Shown here: piece after piece, positions 28,375 through 35,647 of the stretch
How positions within the stretch are numbered: position 1 is the stretch's first letter
Layout: every line of letters starts with the position of its first letter
Source of the DNA: Paralvinella palmiformis
Taxonomy: Eukaryota > Annelida > Polychaeta > Terebellida > Alvinellidae
Assembly (NCBI GenBank): GCA_025642065.1
Contig: JAODUP010000056.1
Location: forward strand, 232,001 to 296,000
DNA: 64,000 bases
Direction: 5' to 3'
Translations under genes and position numbers: made by a program
Notes under the pieces: generated by a model
Told to the model about the DNA's origin: nothing
Databases searched by the model: none
The model's input: only the letters and a program-made list of their open reading frames with translations

Positions 28375-28883
28375 AAATCCACTTATACATATAACAATAA
28401 TATTTCAGGTTTCCTCAAAGAAGCAGTTACAACGTTCAAAGAAGCCAGTCAACAGTTTATCAAAGATTTGTCAACTGTTGACACCTCTAAGTAAGTGACC
28501 AATCCTAGCTGTTTCTCCTTCGTTTACTTTCTTTAATATGTTTTTCCCCAACTCGGGATATGTGTCACTGTTTAGTTTTAACTATTAACCCTTTATGTCA
28601 TCCGTAACACCTCATCTAGTCCAATCCTCGTCAGAATGTACAATGACGTCATGATCCAGATAGACCGGATGTTTATCGATCCAAATGGTTTACCTGGACG
28701 ACCGTTTATGAGGTTAGTTCATGACTTGAGATAAACATCTGATCTTCTCCAAGTAACGGTTCTCCGATAAACATCGTAATTAGAATATTTAAATTTGATT
28801 TGGGACAAGATAATATACTATATAATTAATTATTTTGACCCAAAATATTACGTTACTAATTTTGTTTCGTAAAATGTCCTTCG

Positions 28884-28915
<32 letters not shown>

Positions 28916-29161
28916 TATTTACAACTAATTACTAATATTAAGCTTTTTGTTTCCCACAGAAATGTGATATTTGCACCAAGTAAACATAACTCATACACTG
29001 GTTCAACGTTTCCTGGTTTGATAGATAGTCTATATGAGTTGGATAGGACAAAAACAATGATAGAGGAGGAGGAGAAGGGGGAGGTGGTAAAACAACAGAT
29101 TGCTATATTAACATACTTCATAGAGGCTGCGGCGTCATCACTGAGAAATATTCTAATATAG
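10500..29161 (+). CDS. NAALADase-family M28B zinc peptidase, NAALADL1-like, complete
   Basis: Predicted exons: 10500-10711, 16646-16937, 19845-19970, 20828-21023 (4a) or 22176-22356 (4b), 22668-22848, 23266-23351, 25614-25733, 25864-25946, 26150-26213, 26388-26455, 26689-26801, 27326-27503, 28042-28213, 28409-28490, 28620-28712, 28960-29161. All phases join, giving 755 codons with 4a or 750 with 4b; human FOLH1 has 750. Residues ~5-28 form one membrane segment after a very short tail (type II). A PA domain follows, then the M28 core with every di-zinc residue: H373 and D383 ([13 protein letters not shown]), E420/E421 (WGAEEHG), D449 (INVDIAV) and H555 (YHSAYET). The C-terminal dimerisation domain ends at TAG. 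Family members cleave C-terminal acidic dipeptides or act as dipeptidyl peptidases at the cell surface. The [10 protein letters not shown] stretch and Ser700 in place of the FOLH1 glutarate-binding Lys699 favour NAALADL1 over FOLH1. That subfamily call is inference. Confidence 0.93.
10750..10880. repeat. Inverted repeat 1, near-perfect hairpin in intron 1
   Basis: The arms are about 60 bp. The left arm (from about 10750, through TCAATCAACATTCACCCGAA) is the reverse complement of the right arm ending at 10880, with a very short loop near 10812 and one gap of a few bases near the base. It abuts inverted repeat 2 directly. It looks like a foldback or MITE unit, and its transcript would form a long hairpin. 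Confidence 0.85.
10880..11004. repeat. Inverted repeat 2, near-perfect hairpin in intron 1
   Basis: CATGGAATAATTAAAT at 10880 pairs with ATTTAATTATTCCATG ending at 11004. The inner arms GTTGTCTAAACTGGAGAA and AAGTCACCTTTAA also pair with their complements. The loop is near 10943. It lies immediately after inverted repeat 1 in intron 1 of the peptidase gene. Confidence 0.85.
11650..11940 (-). repeat. SINE-like repeat, family 4 (minus orientation)
   Basis: Read on the minus strand, the element starts with a tRNA-like head containing a B-box-like GGGTTCGAGGCTCCGAGATC. It ends at the plus-strand left with TATAGCGCCAGAACAAGG and a GAGGCGCT block. Only one copy is seen in this window, so the family assignment rests on layout alone. 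Confidence 0.45.
12451..14336 (+). mobile_element. Kolobok-like DNA transposon remnant, TTAA-flanked
   Basis: The termini are inverted: AGGGGAACTTTGCTC at 12451 matches the reverse complement of the right end, AGAAGTACTTTGCTC, and both are flanked by TTAA (12447-12450 and 14337-14340). A second matching block, CACCAGTGCTTAGC, sits about 215 bp in from each end, so the terminal repeats are long and imperfect. A broken THAP zinc finger lies inside at 12738-12925. TTAA target duplications plus a THAP-domain transposase are hallmarks of the Kolobok superfamily. At 1.9 kb with a disrupted reading frame the copy cannot be autonomous. It sits in intron 1 of the peptidase gene. Confidence 0.6.
12738..12925 (+). 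pseudogene. Broken THAP zinc-finger domain (transposase fragment)
   Basis: The frame starting at ATG 12738 reads a C2CH THAP layout: CCTPNC near the start, SFFTLP after about 20 residues, a conserved Trp in DIWLKKQ, and the C-x2-H pair in ICQCHF followed by KPDFF. An in-frame TGA interrupts it right after FFTLP. THAP domains bind DNA and form the N-terminus of Kolobok and P transposases and of many host proteins. Its position between matching inverted ends points to a transposase origin. Confidence 0.6.
14450..14497. repeat. (CT)n(GT)n compound microsatellite
   Basis: A CT run passes directly into a GT run in intron 1. The rest of 14337-15035 shows no exon. Confidence 0.9.
15036..15401 (-). 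repeat. tRNA-derived SINE, family 3 (full-length, minus)
   Basis: On the minus strand the head reads AGTGGCCTAGCGGTTAAGCA (A box) and then GACAGGTTCGATCCCATC (B box). The body holds the block CCACCCTCAGGGTATTTCGG, and the 3' end passes into an (AT)n tract. Partial copies of the same unit are at 7613-7683, 39895-40080 and 54211-54345. An abutting (CT)n(AC)n tract covers about 15406-15470. Confidence 0.8.
15470..16645 (+). other. Intron 1 remainder with (AAT)n(TTA)n palindrome at the 3' splice site
   Basis: No exon is seen. From about 16568 to 16632 an (AAT)n run passes directly into a (TTA)n run, giving a self-complementary tract that ends only about 13 bases before exon 2 of the peptidase gene (AACAG|ACATTTG at 16645). 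The tract takes the place of a normal polypyrimidine tract. Confidence 0.8.
17104..17205 (+). repeat. 31-bp degenerate minisatellite, block 1
   Basis: Imperfect units of the form ATTAGTATGGGTAACAAATA plus ACAACTGACCAT are repeated about three times. The same unit continues at 18310-18690, beyond a transposon fragment and a SINE. Confidence 0.7.
17486..17692 (-). pseudogene. hAT transposase fragment (C-terminal dimerisation region)
   Basis: The minus-strand frame carries the hAT C-terminal signature: [20 protein letters not shown] followed by [19 protein letters not shown]. This resembles the ILPHSNADSERVFS type of hAT dimerisation motif. No N-terminal zinc finger or catalytic core is seen nearby, so it is a relic of about 68 codons in intron 2 of the peptidase gene. 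Confidence 0.75.
17850..18165 (+). repeat. tRNA-derived SINE, family 2
   Basis: A B-box-like GCAGGTTCGTGCCTC is followed by a body with TTTTTCATCCAGCCAGGCAA and GGCGAGGTTTTCTCC, then CCTCATTTGAGGTTGCCAGCC, and a 3' tail of (ATT)n at about 18107-18150. The same body recurs at 59565-59850, also ending in an ATT-rich tail. Confidence 0.75.
18310..18690 (+). repeat. 31-bp degenerate minisatellite, block 2
   Basis: About twelve imperfect copies of the ATTAGTATGGGTAACAAATA-type unit are in the same orientation as block 1. Units differ by several substitutions each, so the array is old. It lies in intron 2 of the peptidase gene. Confidence 0.8.
18925..19605 (+). repeat. 37-bp minisatellite, about 18 copies
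   Basis: The unit begins CCGTGTAACAGACAACCCGA and continues GGACAACATATGTATTG, 37 bp, with few substitutions (CATATG/CAGATG, GAGGAC/GAGAAC). Because 37 is 1 mod 3 and the unit lacks minus-strand stops, all three minus frames stay open for about 170-219 codons. These are a by-product of the array and not genes. It sits in intron 2 of the peptidase gene. Confidence 0.95.
20828..21023 (+). CDS. Peptidase exon 4a (PA domain, alternative to 4b)
   Basis: A 196-bp exon lies between TTTCAG and GTAAAT. It enters in phase 0 from exon 3 (ending VFRGDK) and leaves in phase 1 into exon 5. It encodes the PA-domain strand and loop region with [25 protein letters not shown] and [10 protein letters not shown], which match the family closely. 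Exon 4b at 22176 is its tandem duplicate with the same boundary phases. Between 21074 and 21137 a (GT)n, G-run and (TTG)n tract follows the donor. Confidence 0.9.
21685..22092 (+). repeat. 50-bp minisatellite, eight copies, between exons 4a and 4b
   Basis: The phrase CATTTATTATCCTGTCCCAG recurs with an exact 50-bp period at 21721, 21771, 21821, 21871, 21921, 21971 and 22021, with a variant at 22071. Copies differ by a few bases (CGTACT/CATACT/CATATT; GGCACAATA/ACCACGAAA). Each unit contains GACAGG, a 10-base spacer, then CCTGTC, a potential small hairpin. The array lies wholly in the intron between the duplicated exons. Confidence 0.95.
22176..22356 (+). CDS. Peptidase exon 4b (PA domain, alternative to 4a)
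   Basis: A 181-bp exon lies between GCTTCAG and GTAAGG. It starts in phase 0 and ends in phase 1, exactly like 4a. The shared motifs are [32 protein letters not shown] and [10 protein letters not shown]; it is five codons shorter than 4a, through small differences in the loops. It is open and has good splice sites, so it looks functional. The two versions differ in loops facing the entrance of the active-site cleft in this family (inference). Confidence 0.88.
24570..25115 (+). mobile_element. THAP-bearing repeat core in palindrome left arm
   Basis: The region resembles 44390-44915 (shared ACAACCCCCG, GACATTTACATATTT, CGGAAGTC, GGTCATGGCGGCCCAATCAA). It includes a truncated THAP start at about 24677 ([11 protein letters not shown]) that breaks off where the right-arm copy still has the complete exon with donor. 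It lies in intron 6 of the peptidase gene and was there before the palindrome formed. Confidence 0.65.
25326..25405 (+). repeat. SINE family 1, 5' fragment
   Basis: Only the tRNA-like head is present (GGTGGTCTAATGGTAGCG). The same fragment appears inverted at about 34527-34606 in the right arm, so it predates the inverted duplication. Confidence 0.75.
27560..27640 (-). repeat. SINE family 5, 3' end with (CATC)n tail
   Basis: On the minus strand the copy reads GGACACTGAATGGCC, GTGCC, GTGTCGTTGAGCAACATTCA and ends in CATCCATCCATCC. It matches 62605-62672. It lies in intron 12 of the peptidase gene. Confidence 0.7.
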
Positions 29162-29269
29162 AAATATGATTATGATATAGAATGGCTTATTGAGTCAAAG
29201 TCTTATATACAAGGGAGGGGGGGGTGGGTGTTAATATATGGTATGATAATACGAGGCATTATTTGTGTC

Positions 29270-30665
29270 TAATATTTTGTGTGCGTAATTAATTATGTCC
29301 ATAGAGTTTTATAACAGAACTAAATATGATGAATCTTCTACTGTCGAATGTTTAAATAATTTCCGTTTGTACAAAGGAATTAAGTTTTAAAATCACGAAA
29401 AGAAAGATACAGATAATGAACGGTGTACTTGTATACATTTATTAAACGTCTCCATCAGTTATTTTTGGTAGTTAGGTGACTTCGCTAATAATAAAAATAA
29501 TAATTATAATAATAATATTGTAATTTTAATAAGTCAATAACTTTTATTAAGGAACTATCTGCAACAGAAATACCAGAATTAAGAGCAAAGAAAGTGTTTT
29601 TCGCAAAAACCTTTGTGGTATATAAATGAACACATAACAGCTGACAAATGTCAACAATCATTGTACATTTGAAGAATGTATGTATCAAGATGCGTACAGC
29701 TCGCATTCACCGACGAAGGAGCGATATTCAGAGAGAATAAAGGATGAAATAAACAGAAGAGTGTATGACCTAGATAATTAACATCTTTAAAATTATAATA
29801 TATGTCAAGTTTTCCGATTTAATGTTTTGACTCGTATATCACTTTTCCTGTTATTGTTGATGTCGGTGTGATAAGTTACAATTTATGTTTTAAAATAATA
29901 ATAAATATATTATGTAAAATTAGCTTCTAAAATGTACATGATAACAACAATATGCATGATTACAAATTGAAACAACTATCAGGTAATTAAAGGAACATGA
30001 AATGAAATTAGCAATATGTCTAAAAACTAAAGATTAACCAGAGTTAAGGTTTCGATGTTACACAGCGGAAAGAATTGGTCTTAAAAATACTAATAATCGT
30101 TGTGAATTCTATATGACATGAATATGTTCTTAGACGCTCATCGGTGTGTCAGTATGCGGTGGGCCGACAGTTCATTGTATACACCAAGGTGCGTAGAAAT
30201 TCGATAACTTTATAGAATTAATCTTCCTCGGTGAGATTAGTGTTGTTAAAGTAAGTTTAAGGCACGGCTGTTTTTCTTCGGTACTCTTTAATCCATTAGC
30301 AATCACGTTAGTCATGATTACTGTAAACATTCTGTAACATATTTTATCCGATACACCCACATATAATATGTGGCTACATAATGATCATAATTCTATATTT
30401 ATTCGCTATGTGCCGTAATTGTAGTTCATCTTCGAGAATAGAGTTTTACTAGTTACAGTCAAAGTCGTTTCTCGTATGTCTGAGTATGAGTGACAGTATG
30501 ATGCGCGTGCAACATAACACAACACATTCCAAGTGTCCAGAAGATTATATAATATTAGCCACCTGGTGATTAAAATTGCTTTTATTAAGTGTTGTGAGCT
30601 CAGACAGAAATAGGAGGGAAATATGATGAAATAAATTAAAGTAACGAAGGTCATTTACTCTTGGT
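29270..30665. repeat. Long direct repeat, copy B
   Basis: This is the partner of 6538-8130 in the same orientation. It begins just beyond the end of the peptidase gene and palindrome arm. Similarity is clear but gapped, so it is much older than the palindrome. No coding capacity is seen. Confidence 0.65.
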
Positions 30666-30899
30666 CATGGTAGAACAGGACCCCTACCTCTCAGGGGGTC
30701 AAATATACTTCATTTCATACTAAGTTAATTAGCAAAAAATGAAGTATAATTGGAATTTGTCTGTTAAATAATAACTTAGTAAGAAATTATTTTTGACAAT
30801 TCTCCCAAGAGGCAAACATTCCTGGAGCTTGCACTCAAACAATATTGCTCCAATACTTGCCACAAGAAACTTAAAGTTTTGTGCAAGACACGCTGAGTT

Positions 30900-31750
30900 G
30901 AAAGACATTCTTGTTTGAAAACATTTGGTGAACTTTATGAACACGTAGCCACTTGTCTTGATGCTGTGGTTGATCCACATGTTTGTCCAGAAATTAATGA
31001 AAGTCGTTGGAAATGGGAAAGTGACACCAAGACTACGGCTCATGGTTTGAAAAGTAGTCTGCAGAGGTTTGGAGTTATTGTTGATGTCACAGTATTGAAG
31101 AATAGCTGACAAACCTTCCAAATAAACCAAGACAAAACTACAAAGAAGATAGATTGACGTATTTGAAGCATACACAGTAATTGACAATATCAAATCAGAG
31201 ATGCAATATTTGAGGAATGACATTGGTGTAGAATTCCAGAGATGGTACGATGAAGCAAAGCAGCTGGCATCATATATAGGTACTGAAGAGGAAATTCCAA
31301 GGGTTCAGTGTAATAGGTCGAATGTACCTTCTTTATTACGAGAGATCAATTGACATTCCTATTATCGATATCTTACCGTAACAGTTGCAGAACCGTTTCT
31401 CTGCAGACAACTGTTGACCAGTGAGTTTGCTGAGTCTAATATCTTTAATTGTCAAACTAAGGATGTCTCACCCAGAGCAATTTGAATCGTGGCATGACTA
31501 CCTGCTAAATCTGAGGTCATTTGATAATGAGGTATCCAAATGGTTCAGTATGTGGTCCAGGCAGTCTGACAGGGCTGATTTACCTGCAGATCCAGCTTCG
31601 TTTCCGAACATTAAAATTTTAGTGGTATTAGGATGCACTCTGCTTGCCACAGCTGCGGAAGCAGAGCGTAGTTTATCTGTGTTTAGGCTAATCAAAAACA
31701 TTAAAGAACACCCTAAACGATTGTTCAAGGCCAGCCTTTTCGACTGACTG
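30900..31750 (+). pseudogene. hAT-superfamily transposase pseudogene
   Basis: Broken frames together show an internal portion (EINESRWKWESDTKTTAHGL at about 31000) and a C-terminal hAT dimerisation domain at 31590-31720 (FPNIKILVVLGCTLLATAAE followed by AERSLSVFRLIK). Several stops and frameshifts separate the pieces. The style resembles transposases related to the THAP12/ZMYM-type hAT proteins. It is inactive and lies in the palindrome spacer. Confidence 0.8.
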
Positions 31751-31989
31751 ATGTAGACTTACATGAGGTGATAAATATTTTAAAAATCATTTTTTTATTT
31801 CTAATAAGTATGTGAGGTGGCCAGGACGTGATCATTCGCCCTCTTGCTGCTGGAATATCCCCGAGAAAAACATCGTTTGACGGTATTTATTTAATTGACA
31901 GGATATTTAATACTTGGTATCCAGTTTTTCATATATTGTGTGGAGTTCAATGCACACGGACTGATTATGTAAACATAGCAAGCATTCAA

Positions 31990-32764
31990 GATCAAATTTA
32001 CCCTATCCTGGTCGGTTGAAGAATGTATGATGACTTTTTTGGACTTTAACCTCTACGTACATCAGCACCACTCGCAACCGTATCCCGGTTGATAACAATA
32101 CACCTGGAGCATATCTGATATCGCACCTCCTCCTGAAGTGTTCGAGAGATGACAATCTCAGCATTCTCAATCTTTCTTCATAGTCGAGTCCTTTCAAGCT
32201 TGGTATAATTCGGGTTGCTTTACGCTGGATCTTCTCTATCTCAAGTTAGTCGCGTCTGAATCTAGAATACCATATCAAATTACTATACTTTTAAAGCCAT
32301 TATTGTGAAGTCTTTTGGTAATGTTGTTTCATCCAGACATCCGGACTAGGCCCAGCATTCGTGTGGCTTTCTTAACCGCCTCAATTACATGCGAATAGAA
32401 TTTCATCACTCCCAAATCCTTCTTCTGTGGGATGGCATTCACCTGATAACTGTGACGAATATTGGCGCTGCCAAGATGAATAGCTTTATATTTAGACTCG
32501 TTAAACCCAAGCTGCAACGCATACGCAACCAGTCTACTACGTTGTCAAGATCTTTCAGAATAGTGTCATCTGCGAAGATCTTCACAGCGCTTGTCATTAC
32601 ATCTGGTAAATAGTTTATAAATATAATGAAGACGATTAGGCCAAACACACTGCCCTGGCAGATGCCGTTAAGGATATCGGCCCATGTAGACATTTTCCCA
32701 TTGACCACTACCATCTGTCTTCTCCCACTGCCCTGGGGGAAATGCTTCGTATTATCATACCCTA
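31990..32764 (-). pseudogene. Non-LTR retrotransposon RT fragment
   Basis: Minus-strand frames carry reverse-transcriptase motifs: GICQGSVFGLIVFIIFINYL (the usual GIPQGSVLGP block with changes), then KIFADDT (the F-A-D-D catalytic box), then KDLGV and the C-terminal EAVKKATRMLGLVRMS and GLDYEERLRMLRLSSLEHFR. Frames are interrupted, so it is dead. Its 5' side abuts the C-run at the inner edge of the palindrome's right arm. Confidence 0.8.
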
Positions 32765-33081
32765 TAGCACCCCCCCCTCCCTTGTATATAAGACTTTGAC
32801 TCAATAAGCCATTCTATATCATAATCATATTTCTATATTAGAATATTTCTCAGTGATGACGCCGCAGCCTCTATGAAGTATGTTAATATAGCAATCTGTT
32901 GTTTTACCACCTCCCCCTTCTCCTCCTCCTCTATCATTGTTTTTGTCCTATCCAACTCATATAGACTATCTATCAAACCAGGAAACGTTGAACCAGTGTA
33001 TGAGTTATGTTTACTTGGTGCAAATATCACATTTCTGTGGGAAACAAAAAGCTTAATATTAGTAATTAGTTGTAAATCGGT

Positions 33082-33115
<34 letters not shown>

Positions 33116-33631
33116 CGGAGTACATTTTACGAAACAAAATTAGTAATGTAATAATTTGGGTCAAAATAATTAATTATGTAGTATATTATCTTGTCCCAAA
33201 TCAAATTTAAATATTCTAATTACGATGTTTATCGGAGAACAGTTACTTGGAGAAGATCAGATGTTTATCTCAAGTCAAGTCATATATTAACCTCATAAAC
33301 GGTCGTCCAGGTAAACCGTTTGGATCGATAAACATCCGGTCTATCTGGATCATGACGTCATTGTACATTCTGACGAGGATTGGACTAGAGGAGGTGTTAC
33401 GGATGACATAAAGGGTTAACAGTTAAAACTAAACAGTGACACATGTCCCGAGTTGGGGAAAAACATATTAAAGAAAGTAAACGAAAGAGAAACAGCTAGG
33501 ATTGGTCACTTACTTAGAGGTGTCAACAGTTGACAAATCTTTGATAAACTGTTGACTGGCTTCTTTGAACGTTGTAACTGCTTCTTTGAGGAAACCTGAA
33601 ATATTATTGTTATATGTATAACTGGATTTCG

Positions 33632-33664
<33 letters not shown>

Positions 33665-33929
33665 TATATATATATATATATATATACAAAGAGAAAGAGA
33701 GAGTGAGCGAGAGAGAGTGAAAATACTATTATTTCTGCTATTGTCGGAGGTATTATAATTATTATCATAATATATATTATATGTACTGATATATATGCTT
33801 TATTTCAAGGTATAGCTGCGTTATATGTGTACTAATATATATAATTTGTTTTCTATTTAGTTAATGGTCGTTTAGTCATAATTCTGTAAGAATTATAAAC
33901 ATCACGAAAACACACACACACACACACAC

Positions 33930-33977
<48 letters not shown>

Positions 33978-35176
33978 TACGAACCTCAACCCATTCTCGA
34001 GAGCCAATAATTCCATGTTCTTCCGCTCCCCAGCTACAGAATATTATTGTGCGTCTTGGTCGCCATCCTGAGAAGTATATCATAATGGAGTTATAATCAA
34101 AGACGCAAAAACATAATATTATTAAATAGATGAAGCGGAGGTTAAACAAATGAGAACGTTATGATTTATTTATCAATTTCTTCTAGACAACACCGACCTG
34201 TTTTAAGCATGACACCGAACGCTCGCGATATTTCCATCATGGCCGCAGTTCCGCTTGTCGGATCTAAGGCGCCGAATACCCAAGCGTCTCTATGGTTACC
34301 CAGTAAAACATACCGATCTAAAATAGAGGTAAATGGGCTCAGTTCAGACACCTCGAATATCACAAGCTTCATTAGTAAACTGTATGATCGTTCGTCAGGT
34401 TTGTTTACGTTAACTGAACCATCCACATTACAATATAAGTTTAGTTTTCTTTTAATTAAGAAAAATAATATAAAATATATCACACTTTTTCTAATCCTTT
34501 ATTTCATTATCCTTTCAAAATTTTTAGATGTGACAACGCTAAGTTTTGAACACGGGTGGTAGTGATATGTGATCCAACACGCTACCGTTAGACCACGGAG
34601 GCGCACCTGTACTTCAATGAGGTTCCAAATACTTTGTGAATGTAAAGTTTTTATTTGATTACTTTTAGTAAGTTTTAAATGTAGGGTTAATATAAATGTC
34701 AGAAATTATAATCTTTTTAACATATATGTTTTGCATGGGTAAATTTTAAATACGTGCTAAAATATAGCCTGTGGCTATTGGTCCGGACCATTGACCTGAA
34801 AGAAAACTAGACCAAACACTCAGTGGTGGTTGATTGGGCCGCCATGACCAAACAGCGCTGACTTCCGGTAGGGGCAAAAGCAAAGTTGAAGCGACTGCGC
34901 TTCGAGTTTTGAACCTATGAATGAGGACGTTTATTATGATGTGTGCATTATAATTTTGTGTATGCAGAGAATTTTTATTACCCCTGCACTATTATATGCC
35001 ATCAAATATGTAAATATCGTTTCATACAAGTCCGTAAGTCTAGTCTAGTTGGAATCAAGCGCCAGAGACAGGCCGGGGGTTGTCGATTAGGCTAAATATA
35101 ATAATAGTTAAGCTTAACTTCCCTCAACACAAAAACCCGCTTTATGATCTGTTTTAAATGTGTGCCTTATACTTAC

Positions 35177-35253
35177 CGATGAAAATATATTCCTTTTGTA
35201 TTACTTCCACGACCACGACTTATACAACCAACGACACAATAAGAATTAACCAT
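35177..35253 (-). pseudogene. THAP-domain first exon (right-arm copy, intact exon)
   Basis: ATG at 35253 reads [20 protein letters not shown] and then GIYFHR up to the donor CG|GTAAGT, 77 bp. The C-x4-C pair and the (S/Y)FHR block match the start of THAP zinc fingers, which in many genes is encoded by a short first exon. No following exon with the C-x2-H half was found, so it is called a fragment. The left-arm copy has lost about 40 bp including the donor. A related exon is at 44446-44522. Confidence 0.6.
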
Positions 35254-35647
35254 TTTTATCAACTATTATTCTATGTCTTAGTTGATAAGTTCAAGCTAAA
35301 TATTGTGACATTTCCTGGCAGCAGACGCATTATATACACCACGGAAACCGGAAGTGTGCCGGCCTAATATAACTATAAAATTGCGCTTTCGGGTCCAGAC
35401 TTATATAACCACTTCGTCAAATAAATCACACACTGTCCTTTCGAAGTTAATTGATTTGCTCTTTTGCTTTTAGCCTTTCTAGACATCCATTAGATCCTTT
35501 TGATTGGTTTGTACATTTTCCTAACATATTTTCCTTAAACAAAGTTTATTTTGTATTATTTTAGCTTTTGAAGTATACATGATCTCGTGAGTAGTAAAAC
35601 GTGTAAAACTCATTGTCAGTTACTTTTACGACACTTCTGATATACTT

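Larger units (their letters stand above)
23266..29225 (+). repeat. Palindrome, left arm (contains peptidase exons 6-16)
   Basis: This segment is repeated in inverted orientation at 32765-39340. The outer limit is near exon 6, where similarity fades; the inner limit is a G-run at about 29212-29225 that matches a C-run at 32766-32774. Long stretches look almost identical: the 202-bp last exon, and the 105-codon open stretch around exon 7 including intron. About 2.3 kb (roughly 26035-28330, exons 9-13) has no counterpart in the right arm. Confidence 0.93.
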
